NCBI GenBank assembly: GCA_963514095.1
Contig: OY741280.1
Location: forward strand, 18,756,689-18,820,688
Origin: Eutrigla gurnardus
Lineage: Eukaryota; Chordata; Actinopteri; Perciformes; Triglidae
DNA length: 64,000 nt
Direction of reading: 5' to 3'
The notes below the pieces were generated by a model, which saw nothing but the letters and a program-made list of their open reading frames with translations, ran no database searches and was not told the DNA's origin. Positions 54,601 to 64,000 of this stretch are shown piece by piece. Position 1 is the first letter of the stretch. The number at the start of each line of letters is the position of its first letter. A program made the translations under genes and the position numbers.

Positions 54601-57600
54601 AACCAGCCCACCATCAAGCTGCAGCTCCTGCAGACCCTTCAGATCCTCTCCAGCTCCTCTGGTCAGTCACGATGATTTTTATTCTGGACACACTGAGGTA
54701 GAGGAGGAGGGCGTCTGTCAGACATGTCAATCCAACCTCCTTCATTAGATAAAGTAGCAGCTCTCGAGTGCATAAATCATCTCATGACTGAATAACAATC
54801 AGAAAAACAATCAAAACAGTGATTTTTTAAGTGTCCTTGTGTCAATGTCAGCGGGTCAATGGGTCGTTTTAGCATCAATCACATTAATCACATTTTATTT
54901 TACACAGATATGAACTGTGCGTTAATACTGAACGCACGAGGAGCGGAGACGATCTGTCTCCACATGAACGACCCCGACCCGTCCGGTCAGGTCCTGCTCC
55001 GCTCCTCTGAAATCCTCTGGAACCTGCTGGAGAGAGGCAGCCAGCAGGTCACCGCTCAGCTCAGCAACCTGGAGTGTGTCACGTATGTGTCTCCTGGAGC
55101 TTTACGGTGTTTCATGTGTGGCTGATGAGGATGGGTCCAGCTTCTAGGCTTTATTTCATTCAATGACCTTTTATTTACTTGACCAAGAAAATTCCTCAAA
55201 TTGATATAAACCTGAAATTTGTATCAGTCAAGAATGAATGACTTTCCATCCTCTGTTTTCTTACTTTCTGTTCATATATTCATTAGATCTCTGAAAGAAG
55301 CCTTTTCTCACCAGCTGATGAAAGGTGTCCGACCTTCTGACCTCCAACTCAGGAATGATCTGCTCGTGATCACAACTCTCATCGCTGAGAACCTCAACTC
55401 TCTGCTTATTGTGAGTGCAGGATAGTTGATTATTCTCATAACTGCCCTGTTTATTTAGAAGGTGCGTAAAATGTGTGTGTTTTTTTGATTTTCAGGAGAG
55501 TTTATTTGCCAAACAGCTGGTGGATTTGGTCACATATCCAGAATGTGAGGCCTCTTTCCTTTTCATTTTGTTTGATATTTACATTTTTGAGTACATTAGC
55601 AGTACATTTATGATGCCAGAATTGTTTCCTTTACGTTTTAGTGGAAAGTCACAACCCTTTGGTCCTCAACCTCAAGCTCACCTACAACAACGAAGACTTG
55701 AAAATGAAGAAGTTGCTTTTGAATCTGCTGGTTTTGATGTCAAAGGACTCGGGTGCTCTGGAGGTCAGTCACACGCTCAGTGATGTGTGATTGTAGTGAT
55801 AAATGTGTCATTTTGAACACCCTCCGTGTTTTCTTCTCCTAGCTGTATAGACAGGAGGGTGTGATGCTGGCTCTGCTGCAGCTCTTGAAGCTGCCTGATG
55901 CCTCGCCGGTGAGCCAGGCAGCTTCCCGTCAGTGGTCCTCGGTGCAGCTGGAGGAGCTCCGGCTGCAGGCGCTGGCCACCCTCTCCGCCGTCGCTCCGCT
56001 CATGTTGGATGACTTCCTGTCCCAGCAGGGAACCACGTGTATCCTGCTCCTGCTGGACTGGTGCGTTACTCACGGTGAGGATGCTGTGAGGAGAGACAAA
56101 CCAGAAGCTGAAGAGAGTCAAAGGTCAAAGGTCAAACACCAACATTACAGGACTTAAACTTAAACGCTTTCAGGGATTACACTTCGACAGACAATTAAAA
56201 TGCAACTCCCATAAAACCCCTCACATGGAAGCATTTAACTGTGACCCCTTTAAAGTGATTGCAATTTTCATAATTCCAGTATTTTTCCCTCCAGATGCTT
56301 TCTTTGGTCCCGGCTCCCATGATGGCAGAGAGGGACGAGGCAGTAAGAAGGCTCTGATGCGGCATTGTATCAGAGTGTTGAGATCTGTGACGTCTTTAGG
56401 GGAAGACTCGGTCAACCAGGAGCTTTGTGATCAAGGAACCATCAACCAGTTTGTGGGTAAATTAAAACAGAAACATTTTACTTTAAGGGATAGCGTGTCA
56501 GATTCAGTAGAGGTGAGGTTGCACTGAAAAAGGCCTCTGCTCACTCCTCCCTTTCCAAGACTGTGGTAACGGTCACGAGTGAGAGAGTCTGGCTCAGAAG
56601 CCATCCTTACCGTAATAACACTACTAAAGGAGCAACGCCATAAAGCGGCTCATGTTACTGCAGCTTCACAAGTGTGTCAGAGAACTACGGTGGCCTTCAA
56701 GGAACTATTCAGTGCTCACGAAAACACAAATATTCTTATTTTAAGATGATAATTCACTAATGAATATATAGTTGTGAATATCTGCTATAGATCTCCTAAA
56801 ATGCTACACACTGACATGTCAATGAAGGTGATCAACACACGCGTTCCTGTTGTATCTTCTCAGGGATTTTGATGCAGATGGAAGCGAGTCCTGATGAGGA
56901 GGACGTAGTCACGCTGGAGATAATGACAGATATTCAACTTATACTTTCAGCGCTGTGTGAGAACAACACGCACAGAAAGGTATGAGATTATAAAGGCACT
57001 TTTAAACTAAGATGTTGAATTTTTAAAATGTTTTTCCTTGTTATTTTTCAACCAGATGTTATCTGATGCTGAGATCAGAACATTCCACTTTCAGTTAGCC
57101 TTTACTAACATCTGTCCACACTGACGGTCCTGCTATGTTGCACCACAGGAACTGTTTGGATCGGATGGAGTTGAGATGGCAGTTCACTTCCTGAAGAAAG
57201 GCTCCGACAAGTTCTACAGCGGTCTGGGTCACAACAAGCTCATCCTCTCCACGGTGGACTGTGTGTGGTCAGTTCAGCTAAACCTCACAACTGTTATTTA
57301 CTGTTATTTACTTCAACAAATACCCCATTTACGCTTGTCATGGACAAAATCAATTTACATCTGGCCACATCAAATTCAGTTCATGTTCAGATTTTTGTTG
57401 TGTCCCATCAGGTCCTGTATTGTGGGCTGCTACACCACGGAAGATTTCTTTTTAGCTAAAGAGGGAGCATCTCTTCTGTTGGACTTACTCAGTGTAAGTG
57501 GCTGATTGATTTCCAACGTCTGGAGCTGAAGAACGACTGTGAAGTACTGACATGGTGCTGCTTCGGCGTCTCTCTCCAACAGTCGAGCCCCAGATGTGTA

Positions 57601-59920
57601 CACTGCAACGTCCTCGCCACCCTGCTGGAGTTATGTGACAACCCCAACACTCTGTCCCACATCCTGAGCTGGAGGGACGGTGGCGGCCGCACGGCTCCCA
57701 GATTGCTGCTGCAGCTGTGGAGGGACGAGGAGGAAGAGCTGAAGGTCAGCCGTAACCAACACGGAGGGATCGCAGGTCAGTCTGACACGCGTCTGAGAGG
57801 AAGTACTCCAACATACATATACATCTTTCTCTTTTCTGCCTTTCCCTTTGTGACTGTCAGACCCCCAGAGGCCCATCCTCAGCCACTATCAGCAGACGGA
57901 CAGCCAGCTGTCGTTTCCTGCTAACGCACCGAGTGCAGCAGTGCTGGAACTATCAGAGAACCTGCGGTCAAAGATCTACTCCATCTTCTGCAAACTCGGT
58001 AAAGCAGTTATTAAAGAATTAGTGAATTCAATATATTAACATCTGTAAATAAGAATGCCATTTGTATCATGTTGCCAGGAAGCTGTAGACTTATACATGC
58101 TGTAAAATTTGTTTAACTTTTAATACTTTGCTGTGAAAAATAATTATCTGTCACATTTGCAGGTTTTGAAGACCTTCCTGGATTGTCAACTCAACATTAT
58201 GTGACCTTGAGCATCGTCAGGAGATACCTGGACTTCAAGGTAGAGCTGCTGTTTATTAAGAAAAGAAAATAACACGGCTTGTTATGAAATAAGTTGTATT
58301 GTCACAGATTTTCATCTGGATTTTGACATTTTTACGACATCAGAATAATTTGAAAGATAAGATTCTCAACAGAAAAGCTTTTTTTTGTAATGAAGGAGCT
58401 AAAGGTTAGAAGGGGCTGGTAAAGCGAGACTAGTTTATGTATTACTTTGATAAGTTGAAGTAGTCATATAGAGATCGGAGGCAAGCAAAGCCTTATGTTT
58501 CAGACACAGAAGCACTACGAGCATTGAGGTGTCTGTCATGGTGCTGCAGGTCGGCGAAGTGTGGGACGAGATCCGCAGGGAGCTGAGTTTGGACGGCGTG
58601 AGGCCGATCAGCCCCGACGAGGAGGCTCTGAGGACCATCTGTAAGATTGCGCAGGACACGGCGAGGACGGTCGCGGCAGAACAGAACAGCATCCTGGAGC
58701 AGCAGGAGAAGGAGGACATCGGCGAGGAGGAGTTCATGTACACAGAGGTGCTGAGAGGTTATTCAGTGATGAGGAGAGGTTTTCTTTGATTAACAGCAAG
58801 ATCAACTGATTTCTAGTGATTTGGCTGTGATATGTAGGTGTGGGTTTATGTTTGCTCATGAACTACCACACAAATTTAAATGGGTAAAAAAATATCTGGC
58901 ACATGCATCCCACATGTGTCTGTTAGAGGGTTATTTTTTACAAAAGTATAAGTAAAGCTCTGACAAAGTGCAGCCTTATTGCTTTCTAGTCATTTGTATT
59001 TGATTTGGCCTAATCCACGTAAAAAAGAGCTGACATCTTTGTTTCCTCTCCATCATTTGCACTCTGATTCACACTTGTTTTTGTGTCTTTGTGTTGCAGA
59101 TGAAGTCTCAATGGAAGCAGCGAGATCTCATGGTCAAATCATGGGACAATTACGTTTCCAAGACCTCAAACTATGAGATCCTGAAGGTTTTATCTTTATC
59201 ATCCTCAGAAATAACCTCAAGTCATCACTGATGTTACACAGAACCAATGATTTTTATGTTATGCTGCCTGTTTTGTGCAGGAAGTGAAAGCACAGAGGGA
59301 AAAATACATTGAACCATCCGAACCCAAACCAAACCAGGAGGAGACTGCAGCTCATCCTGCAAAGGTCTCTCACTGACACACAGTATGTTATAGTATAGTA
59401 TTGTTCAGTCACTAATTTGGCTTGAGGAGATAAAGGAGAATCAGGGTTATTTTTTAACTTTTACTGACCTCTACTGGCAAAGAGGAAGAACTGCACCTCC
59501 ACTCTCAAAATGATTTAAACAGTAACGTTATGTACTCGCCGATAAAAGCAGAGATACAACTGAAGCATTGAGTAAACATGATTTTAGGCTTGAAATCAGG
59601 GTTTAATTCAGAAGTCTAATTACAAATGAATTGTCTGGTTTTTCAAAATGGCCAAAAACATACATTGTGAGGAAAATCCTTCTCATTGTGCCTTTAAACT
59701 CACCAGCTGGTGACAACAAGGAGACACACTCACTGGTGATTTGTTTTGCTGTTTGTTTCAGCATTTCATGGGACAGGTGATGTCCGTGGAGAGGACGGGT
59801 GCTCAGGGGCCCGCCGGAGTGAAAGTGACGCTGGCCAGAACTTCCATCAAGACTGCAGGTCAGGACGAAGTGGGAGCGACGACGCAGGACCCAGAGTACC
59901 TCAGCACCGCAAAAGACTGA
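51696..59920 (+). CDS. cfap69: Cilia and flagella associated protein 69
   Basis: Armadillo-like helical repeat protein of sperm flagella and olfactory cilia. Twenty-three exons join in frame: 51696-51833, 52673-52732, 52824-52889, 53209-53318, 53409-53485, 53835-53933, 54509-54661, 54908-55082, 55287-55410, 55496-55544, 55642-55763, 55843-56074, 56295-56456, 56864-56979, 57149-57267, 57412-57493, 57583-57775, 57861-57998, 58163-58239, 58550-58747, 59100-59186, 59281-59364, 59762-59920; 939 aa, against about 941 in human. Strong matches to human CFAP69 throughout: MNDPDPSGQ, RSSEILWNLLE, QLRNDLLVITTLIA, TLSAVAPL, LSALCENN, ELFGSDGVE, LDFKVGEVWDEI, KQRDLMVKSWDNYVSKTSN. No membrane span or signal peptide, as expected for an axonemal protein. 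The X-box upstream supports RFX control. Two donors are weak (GTTTTA after 59186, GTCTCT after 59364). Confidence 0.95.
51868..52267. mobile_element. Fish-type MITE relic in cfap69 intron 1
   Basis: The left end CAGTGGTGGAAGAAGTATTT and the right end (...AATGTACTTTGTTACATT then CCACTTTCC) are imperfect inverted repeats. The 'AGTGGTGGAA...GTATTTAC' end with many AAGTACTT-like words inside is typical of a dispersed fish hAT-like MITE as I recall it. No transposase frame. Family name not determined. Confidence 0.6.
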
Positions 59921-59982
59921 TGTTTGATACACGCAGCTTTAGTCTATCCCGTAGGATTTACTGTAAACCCAACACTAAACTA

Positions 59983-59988
59983 AATAAA
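59983..59988 (+). terminator. cfap69 polyadenylation signal
   Basis: AATAAA 63 bases after the cfap69 stop codon predicts a very short 3' UTR. Confidence 0.65.
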
Positions 59989-61609
59989 CAGCACTTTAAC
60001 ATGTTGAACATGAATAGTTGCCTCTAATTCATTCCCATCATCTGTACATACTGAACTGTTGGCAGCAAATGCAGACATGAGGTCACTCTCACAATCCAGT
60101 CCTTGTAGTCTAGTCCGCCTCCAATCCCCCTTTTATTTCAGCATGTCTGATCCCCAGTACAACTGTTAAAACTCATATATATTGAGAAAACAACATACAT
60201 GTTTTCCAGATAAGGTTATTTGATTTTTAAACCTTTCTTGCATAAAATCCACATCATTAAACATAGACTTTAAACGATGATTAATTCTCCAACAACATAT
60301 TGAGATCCTGAACAATCAGTGTGGCTTCATGTAAACCTTATGTAACATCAAAATAACCACCATTAGATTATTTTAAGCATAAAAAGGTCTAATTATGTCC
60401 AATAATCCTCATGCCAAAAGGTGACTTTGTGTCCGACAGCTGTGGCACCCGAATATCATTCAGTCCATCTGATGAAAAGTATTTGTTCTCCAGTGTTTCT
60501 GGGTTACATAAGTCACTGCATCGCATTAACACACATGTTCCTTCAAGCGTGCAACATGCTGCACAGAGGCTCTTCTTCTTCTTCTCTCTCTGCTCTCGCT
60601 CCTCTTACCGGCCGGATGACCAGATCACCTCTGACAGGCTTTCCACGCAGCTTTGTGAGTGTGTGTTGAGCCCGTTGAGCCCCGGCGGACCGGGACGCTC
60701 ACACCGTACAAAAGAGCGGGGACGCACAGGAGCCTCTCCAGTACGACAGGCTGCCACTGTTTGTTCAGGCTGCTGAGGGGCTTCACATGCCTGTCTGTCT
60801 GCCTGTCTGTCTGTCTGTCTGTCTGCGGGTGCTGAGCTGCTGCAGCCGTCGATGAGGGTGAGCGTTGATGGATGCTCGTCAACTCCCAGAGGACCCGTGA
60901 ACTTCAAACTGTGAGACAGACTTTGTTTCCCCTCGACACTGATGAATAACTCTTCATGGTTTATTTGGTACAACTTGAAAAATTGTTTATACTTAACTTG
61001 GTTTTATATATTTACATTTCAAAGACATTTAAATCGAATCAATGTAGTTTTTTAAGTTGATTTTAAACACTAGAAATGTCATGTTTCTTCAATTAGAATG
61101 AGATATTTTTTGCTTGATTGTGACTGTTTATGAATTGTTTAACACAGAGGGATAGAAACTGTATTTAATGGTATTTTACTGGAGACAACGTGCAACGTTC
61201 TGTTGTGGAAAGGCTTGATTATTGTATTGTTTAGAGTATGACTTTAAAGTGAAATGAGTTACGATGGAAAGATGAAAATTAATTCAGTGACACGCCTTAG
61301 GCTGCGACAGGCTAGAAGAAATAAGTTATTTCTGCTATAGGCATTTATGTACTACAGAATCCTAGGTAGGTTTACTCTTAAGATCCTTAAAAATATATTT
61401 ACATAAAATAATCTGAGAGGAGAAATTGCTCAAATTTAGAAGCATCTTTTTTTATGAGTCAAACCAAAAGGTTGAAGAACTACTGATGTACAATACTACT
61501 CAAGCGAAGCGTTGAAATTGTAATTTATAAAAGATGAAGTCTGGATGAGTGATGATGCTTTACCCTGCAGGAAGGTTGTCGGCTGGTCTGAGAAGCTCCA
61601 GCAGCAGAA
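59989..61609. other. Intergenic, with a GC-richer block and a TGTC repeat
   Basis: About 60640-60890 is clearly richer in GC and CpG than its flanks and could be the promoter or 5' exon of the small gene at 61610. Open frames here on both strands show no family resemblance. A (CTGT)n array lies at 60791-60825. From about 60960 on the sequence is AT-rich with nothing recognised. Confidence 0.45.
60791..60825. repeat. (CTGT)n tetranucleotide repeat
   Basis: About eight CTGT units with one GCC interruption. It creates spurious Asp-Arg-Gln-Thr repeats in minus-strand frames. Confidence 0.95.
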
Positions 61610-62263
61610 ATGATCATCAGACTGGGGAGACTGACACCAGGATACTTCCGTCTCCTCCAGGTGGGTCACGCTTTTATTTCTGACTGAATGTTTTATTATT
61701 TATAGCTGGAACATTTTATTCCTCCAAATGTATAATTTCACACAGAGAAATATTATTACTATCACAAATCCACTCAGTGAAAGTTAAAACTTGACTGATT
61801 TTCGTACATAATTTATAGAAATGCTTTAAAATTGAGGAAGGAGCAGTGAATGAATATTTTACAGAGAGCTGATGCAGCAAGTCTCGGGAGGTTATTCTTA
61901 TATAACCTGATCTGACTCCACATAAGAGAGTCTGGTTTCTACCATTTCAAATCTGACATTTTTAACTGAACTTAACTCAATTTTATTGAAGCAAAGTGAT
62001 TTATTTCCACCTCCACTAACACGCTCAACTTAAAAAAAAAAGTCCGTCTACAGACATCAGCTGCTCTGTGTGTATCCTACTGTCTGTGTTCGTCCTGTCT
62101 GCAGAGGCAGGTCTCAGGTGAGGTCCGCATGCAGCCACAGAGCAGTCTCGTCGACCCCATCGCCATGACGATGGCCACAGTGGGGATGGGAGTGTCTCTA
62201 TACAGCGCCAGGCAGATGGCAGCGAGGGTCCAGCTGAAACGTCCGGCTGCCTGGGATCAGTGA
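61610..62263 (+). CDS. Possible two-exon small protein, 69 aa, unrecognised
   Basis: Exon 61610-61660 ends at CTCCAG|GTGGGT, and exon 62105-62263 begins after TGTCTGCAG; they join in phase 0 and stop at TGA. The product starts MIIRLGRLTPGYFRLL and ends KRPAAWDQ, with a moderately hydrophobic stretch (PIAMTMATVGMGVSLYSA) at about 36-53. The Arg-rich, acid-free N-terminus plus one short hydrophobic segment looks like a small mitochondrial membrane protein, but I do not recognise the family. Both splice sites are good, and the second exon is richer in GC than its flanks, as real exons here are. It could still be chance. The gene downstream of human CFAP69 gives no help that I can recall. Confidence 0.5.
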
Positions 62264-64000
62264 GCAGCTCTGTGGGCGCTGCATGTGAATGATTGTTTGT
62301 TTGTGTACGTGTGAAGAAGGTCTGTGACGGAGGAGGAGGAGAGGTCATGTGTTGGTGGTGTTGATGGAAGGGAAGTCTAAGTATCCCAGCAGGAAAATGG
62401 GACTCGTTGTTCAGTCCCAGCAGGAAGGTTTGTCACCTGGTCAAAGTATTCACACTTTTATTTGCAATGTCAGCATTTATAAACAAATATGAGTGAGCCT
62501 GTAGTTGATCACTCTGCAGGTTGCTTTTAATTTAACCAGTGATTGTATTTTAATTCAGTAAATTAGTATTTTATTTGTAAATCTAATAGAAAATCCATTA
62601 AAATGATGCAGGGAGTTTTCTCAGCACACAACCTTGATGTATTTGTTGATAAGAGTCACAAACATGCACCTTTCCTTCTAAATATGTCAGTTCAGTCAAT
62701 AGTATATATAATATTTACGAAGCAAACTATAAGGAGCTTAAAAAAGGCTGTTTTAATCAGGGTCTCTTCAGTTTGTTCAATTAAAATGTCATGTTTGTAC
62801 TACAAATTAATAAAGGAAATGTCTGTAAATGTAAAATTTCCCTAAAAGGCATTCAAACCATTTACTCCGTGTCATAATAAATTTGATAAATTGATGAATA
62901 TGATCACAGATTTGTGTGCAGACTTGTGTATCCTGATGAAATATTAAAACATCGCTGTGGTTCTCAGGCTTCATCCATGTGGAAACGTTTGGTGGGAAAC
63001 GTGTTGGGCGACTGAACAATCTGAAAGGAGCGACTCATGTGGATGAACCTCAGACGGGGAAGTGATTTCCCCGCGAGGTGAAAGTCAACGTCCTTTAACA
63101 TCAATGGATACATTTTCAGACGAGAATGAGAACTGTATTCATATTTCACACTCATTTGTCGTCACTATTCGGCAGAACAAGCTTTTCCTCTGAGAAACAG
63201 CATTATAGATTCTCAGTTAAATGGCAGTTAGAGCACCGTACAGTTACAAGACGGATTACAATTTGATTTGATTTGATAAAAATGGGCGAGTTTAGACTCT
63301 TTGGGTTCAGTCTCACTTTCACATCCTTGTTTTTTGGCTGCAGCAGGAAGCTGTTTCAGAGAAACAAGCTGTTAAAAACACGACCTGGTCAACACCAACG
63401 GCAGGAAGACAAAGTTAAAGACTAGCTGGTGAACATAGTGGAGCATTTAGTAGTTAAAAAGACGTTGTTTTTCCCTCAGGAGGTGGTGGAGACCAAAAAC
63501 AGTGCAAAAAGAGAGCGAGAATATTAGATTTAAATGAATTTCTCATCTCCAAATGAATGATAATGTTGCTCTGTGTCTGCTGGATGTAAAAACAACTTCA
63601 ACATATCAACTTAAAATAGGATGACACTTGTTAGTCATACATACGCACATATTTTTCTGTTCTGTGTTGACCAGACTGCAGCCAGAGAAGGAGCTCCGAC
63701 ACTGTGGGAACCAGTCACTGTTGTTGGTTTTCCTAATTCCTCTCAACTGAGAGCCGACAGGATGTGCGAGCTGTGAATCATTTGTTTATTCTGAACTCAT
63801 CGATGGCCGCAGGCTATTTTCAAATAACAATTCATTCAGCTTATACTTTATTTGAGAAGTTGATAGAATAACTGGAATCATGTTTACACGGCTAAATTTC
63901 ACGTTTGGCACCTTTTAAGATGATTGAAGATGTTTTACATAATGGCTGTATCCTTAACATATAACTTGTAAATAGTTTAAAATATAACAATGCAGTATTG
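62264..64000. other. Terminal stretch without a supported gene
   Basis: Probably includes the 3' UTR of the small gene. A minus-strand frame at 63019-63155 is open but has no splice partners and no resemblance I know. No repeats of note. Confidence 0.45.

Noticed and set aside
60605..60973. Minus-strand 122-codon frame in the GC-richer block
   Set aside because: Runs through the TGTC repeat, lacks splice partners and has no similarity I know.
62964..63155. Minus-strand frame of 63 codons near the right end
   Set aside because: No recognisable motif, no splice signals in register; may be UTR of a gene beyond the window.

Overview
The window is vertebrate genomic DNA, most likely from a ray-finned (teleost) fish. 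The genes are split into many short exons with GT-AG introns. Long CA/GT and AT microsatellites are common, as are short non-coding transposon relics of types widespread in fish. Nothing looks prokaryotic: there are no operons, and most of the long open frames are shadows of exons or of dinucleotide repeats. I assembled gene models by hand from splice signals and reading phase and compared them with family proteins recalled from memory. No database was searched.

Layout from left to right: about 1-6,200 is gene-poor and holds a GT repeat and a small inverted-repeat transposon relic. 6,219-15,718 (-) is cd6, a T-cell scavenger-receptor glycoprotein. 15,719-17,850 is intergenic with a SINE-like tail. 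18,549-21,192 (+) is ccne2 (cyclin E2), convergent with 21,975-28,433 (-), ints8 (Integrator subunit 8). 30,150-33,137 (+) is an unrecognised gene built from eight in-phase repeat exons, each coding one acidic 'SDDEPL'-type motif followed by a lysine-rich stretch. 34,475-39,695 (+) is dpy19l4. 42,238-44,277 (+) is a tektin closest to tektin-1. 45,708-51,295 (-) is kdm1b (LSD2), head-to-head with 51,696-59,920 (+), cfap69. 61,610-62,263 (+) is a possible two-exon gene for a 69-residue protein I do not recognise. The rest has no supported gene.

The models close exactly: cd6 617 aa, ccne2 375 aa, ints8 995 aa, the SDDEPL gene 411 aa, dpy19l4 772 aa, tektin 396 aa, kdm1b 834 aa, cfap69 939 aa. 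From memory, ccne2, ints8 and dpy19l4 are also neighbours on human 8q22.1, so this is an old synteny block, here with the SDDEPL gene between ints8 and dpy19l4.

Functionally this is a mixed neighbourhood: T-cell signalling (cd6), cell cycle and transcription (ccne2, ints8), chromatin (kdm1b), and two ciliary/flagellar genes (tektin, cfap69). Each ciliary gene has a perfect RFX X-box match upstream. The most interesting items are the symmetrical-exon SDDEPL gene, the two X-boxes, the TG tracts at two ints8 splice acceptors, a candidate GC-AG intron in kdm1b, a possible alternative C-terminus of ccne2, and the small unknown gene.
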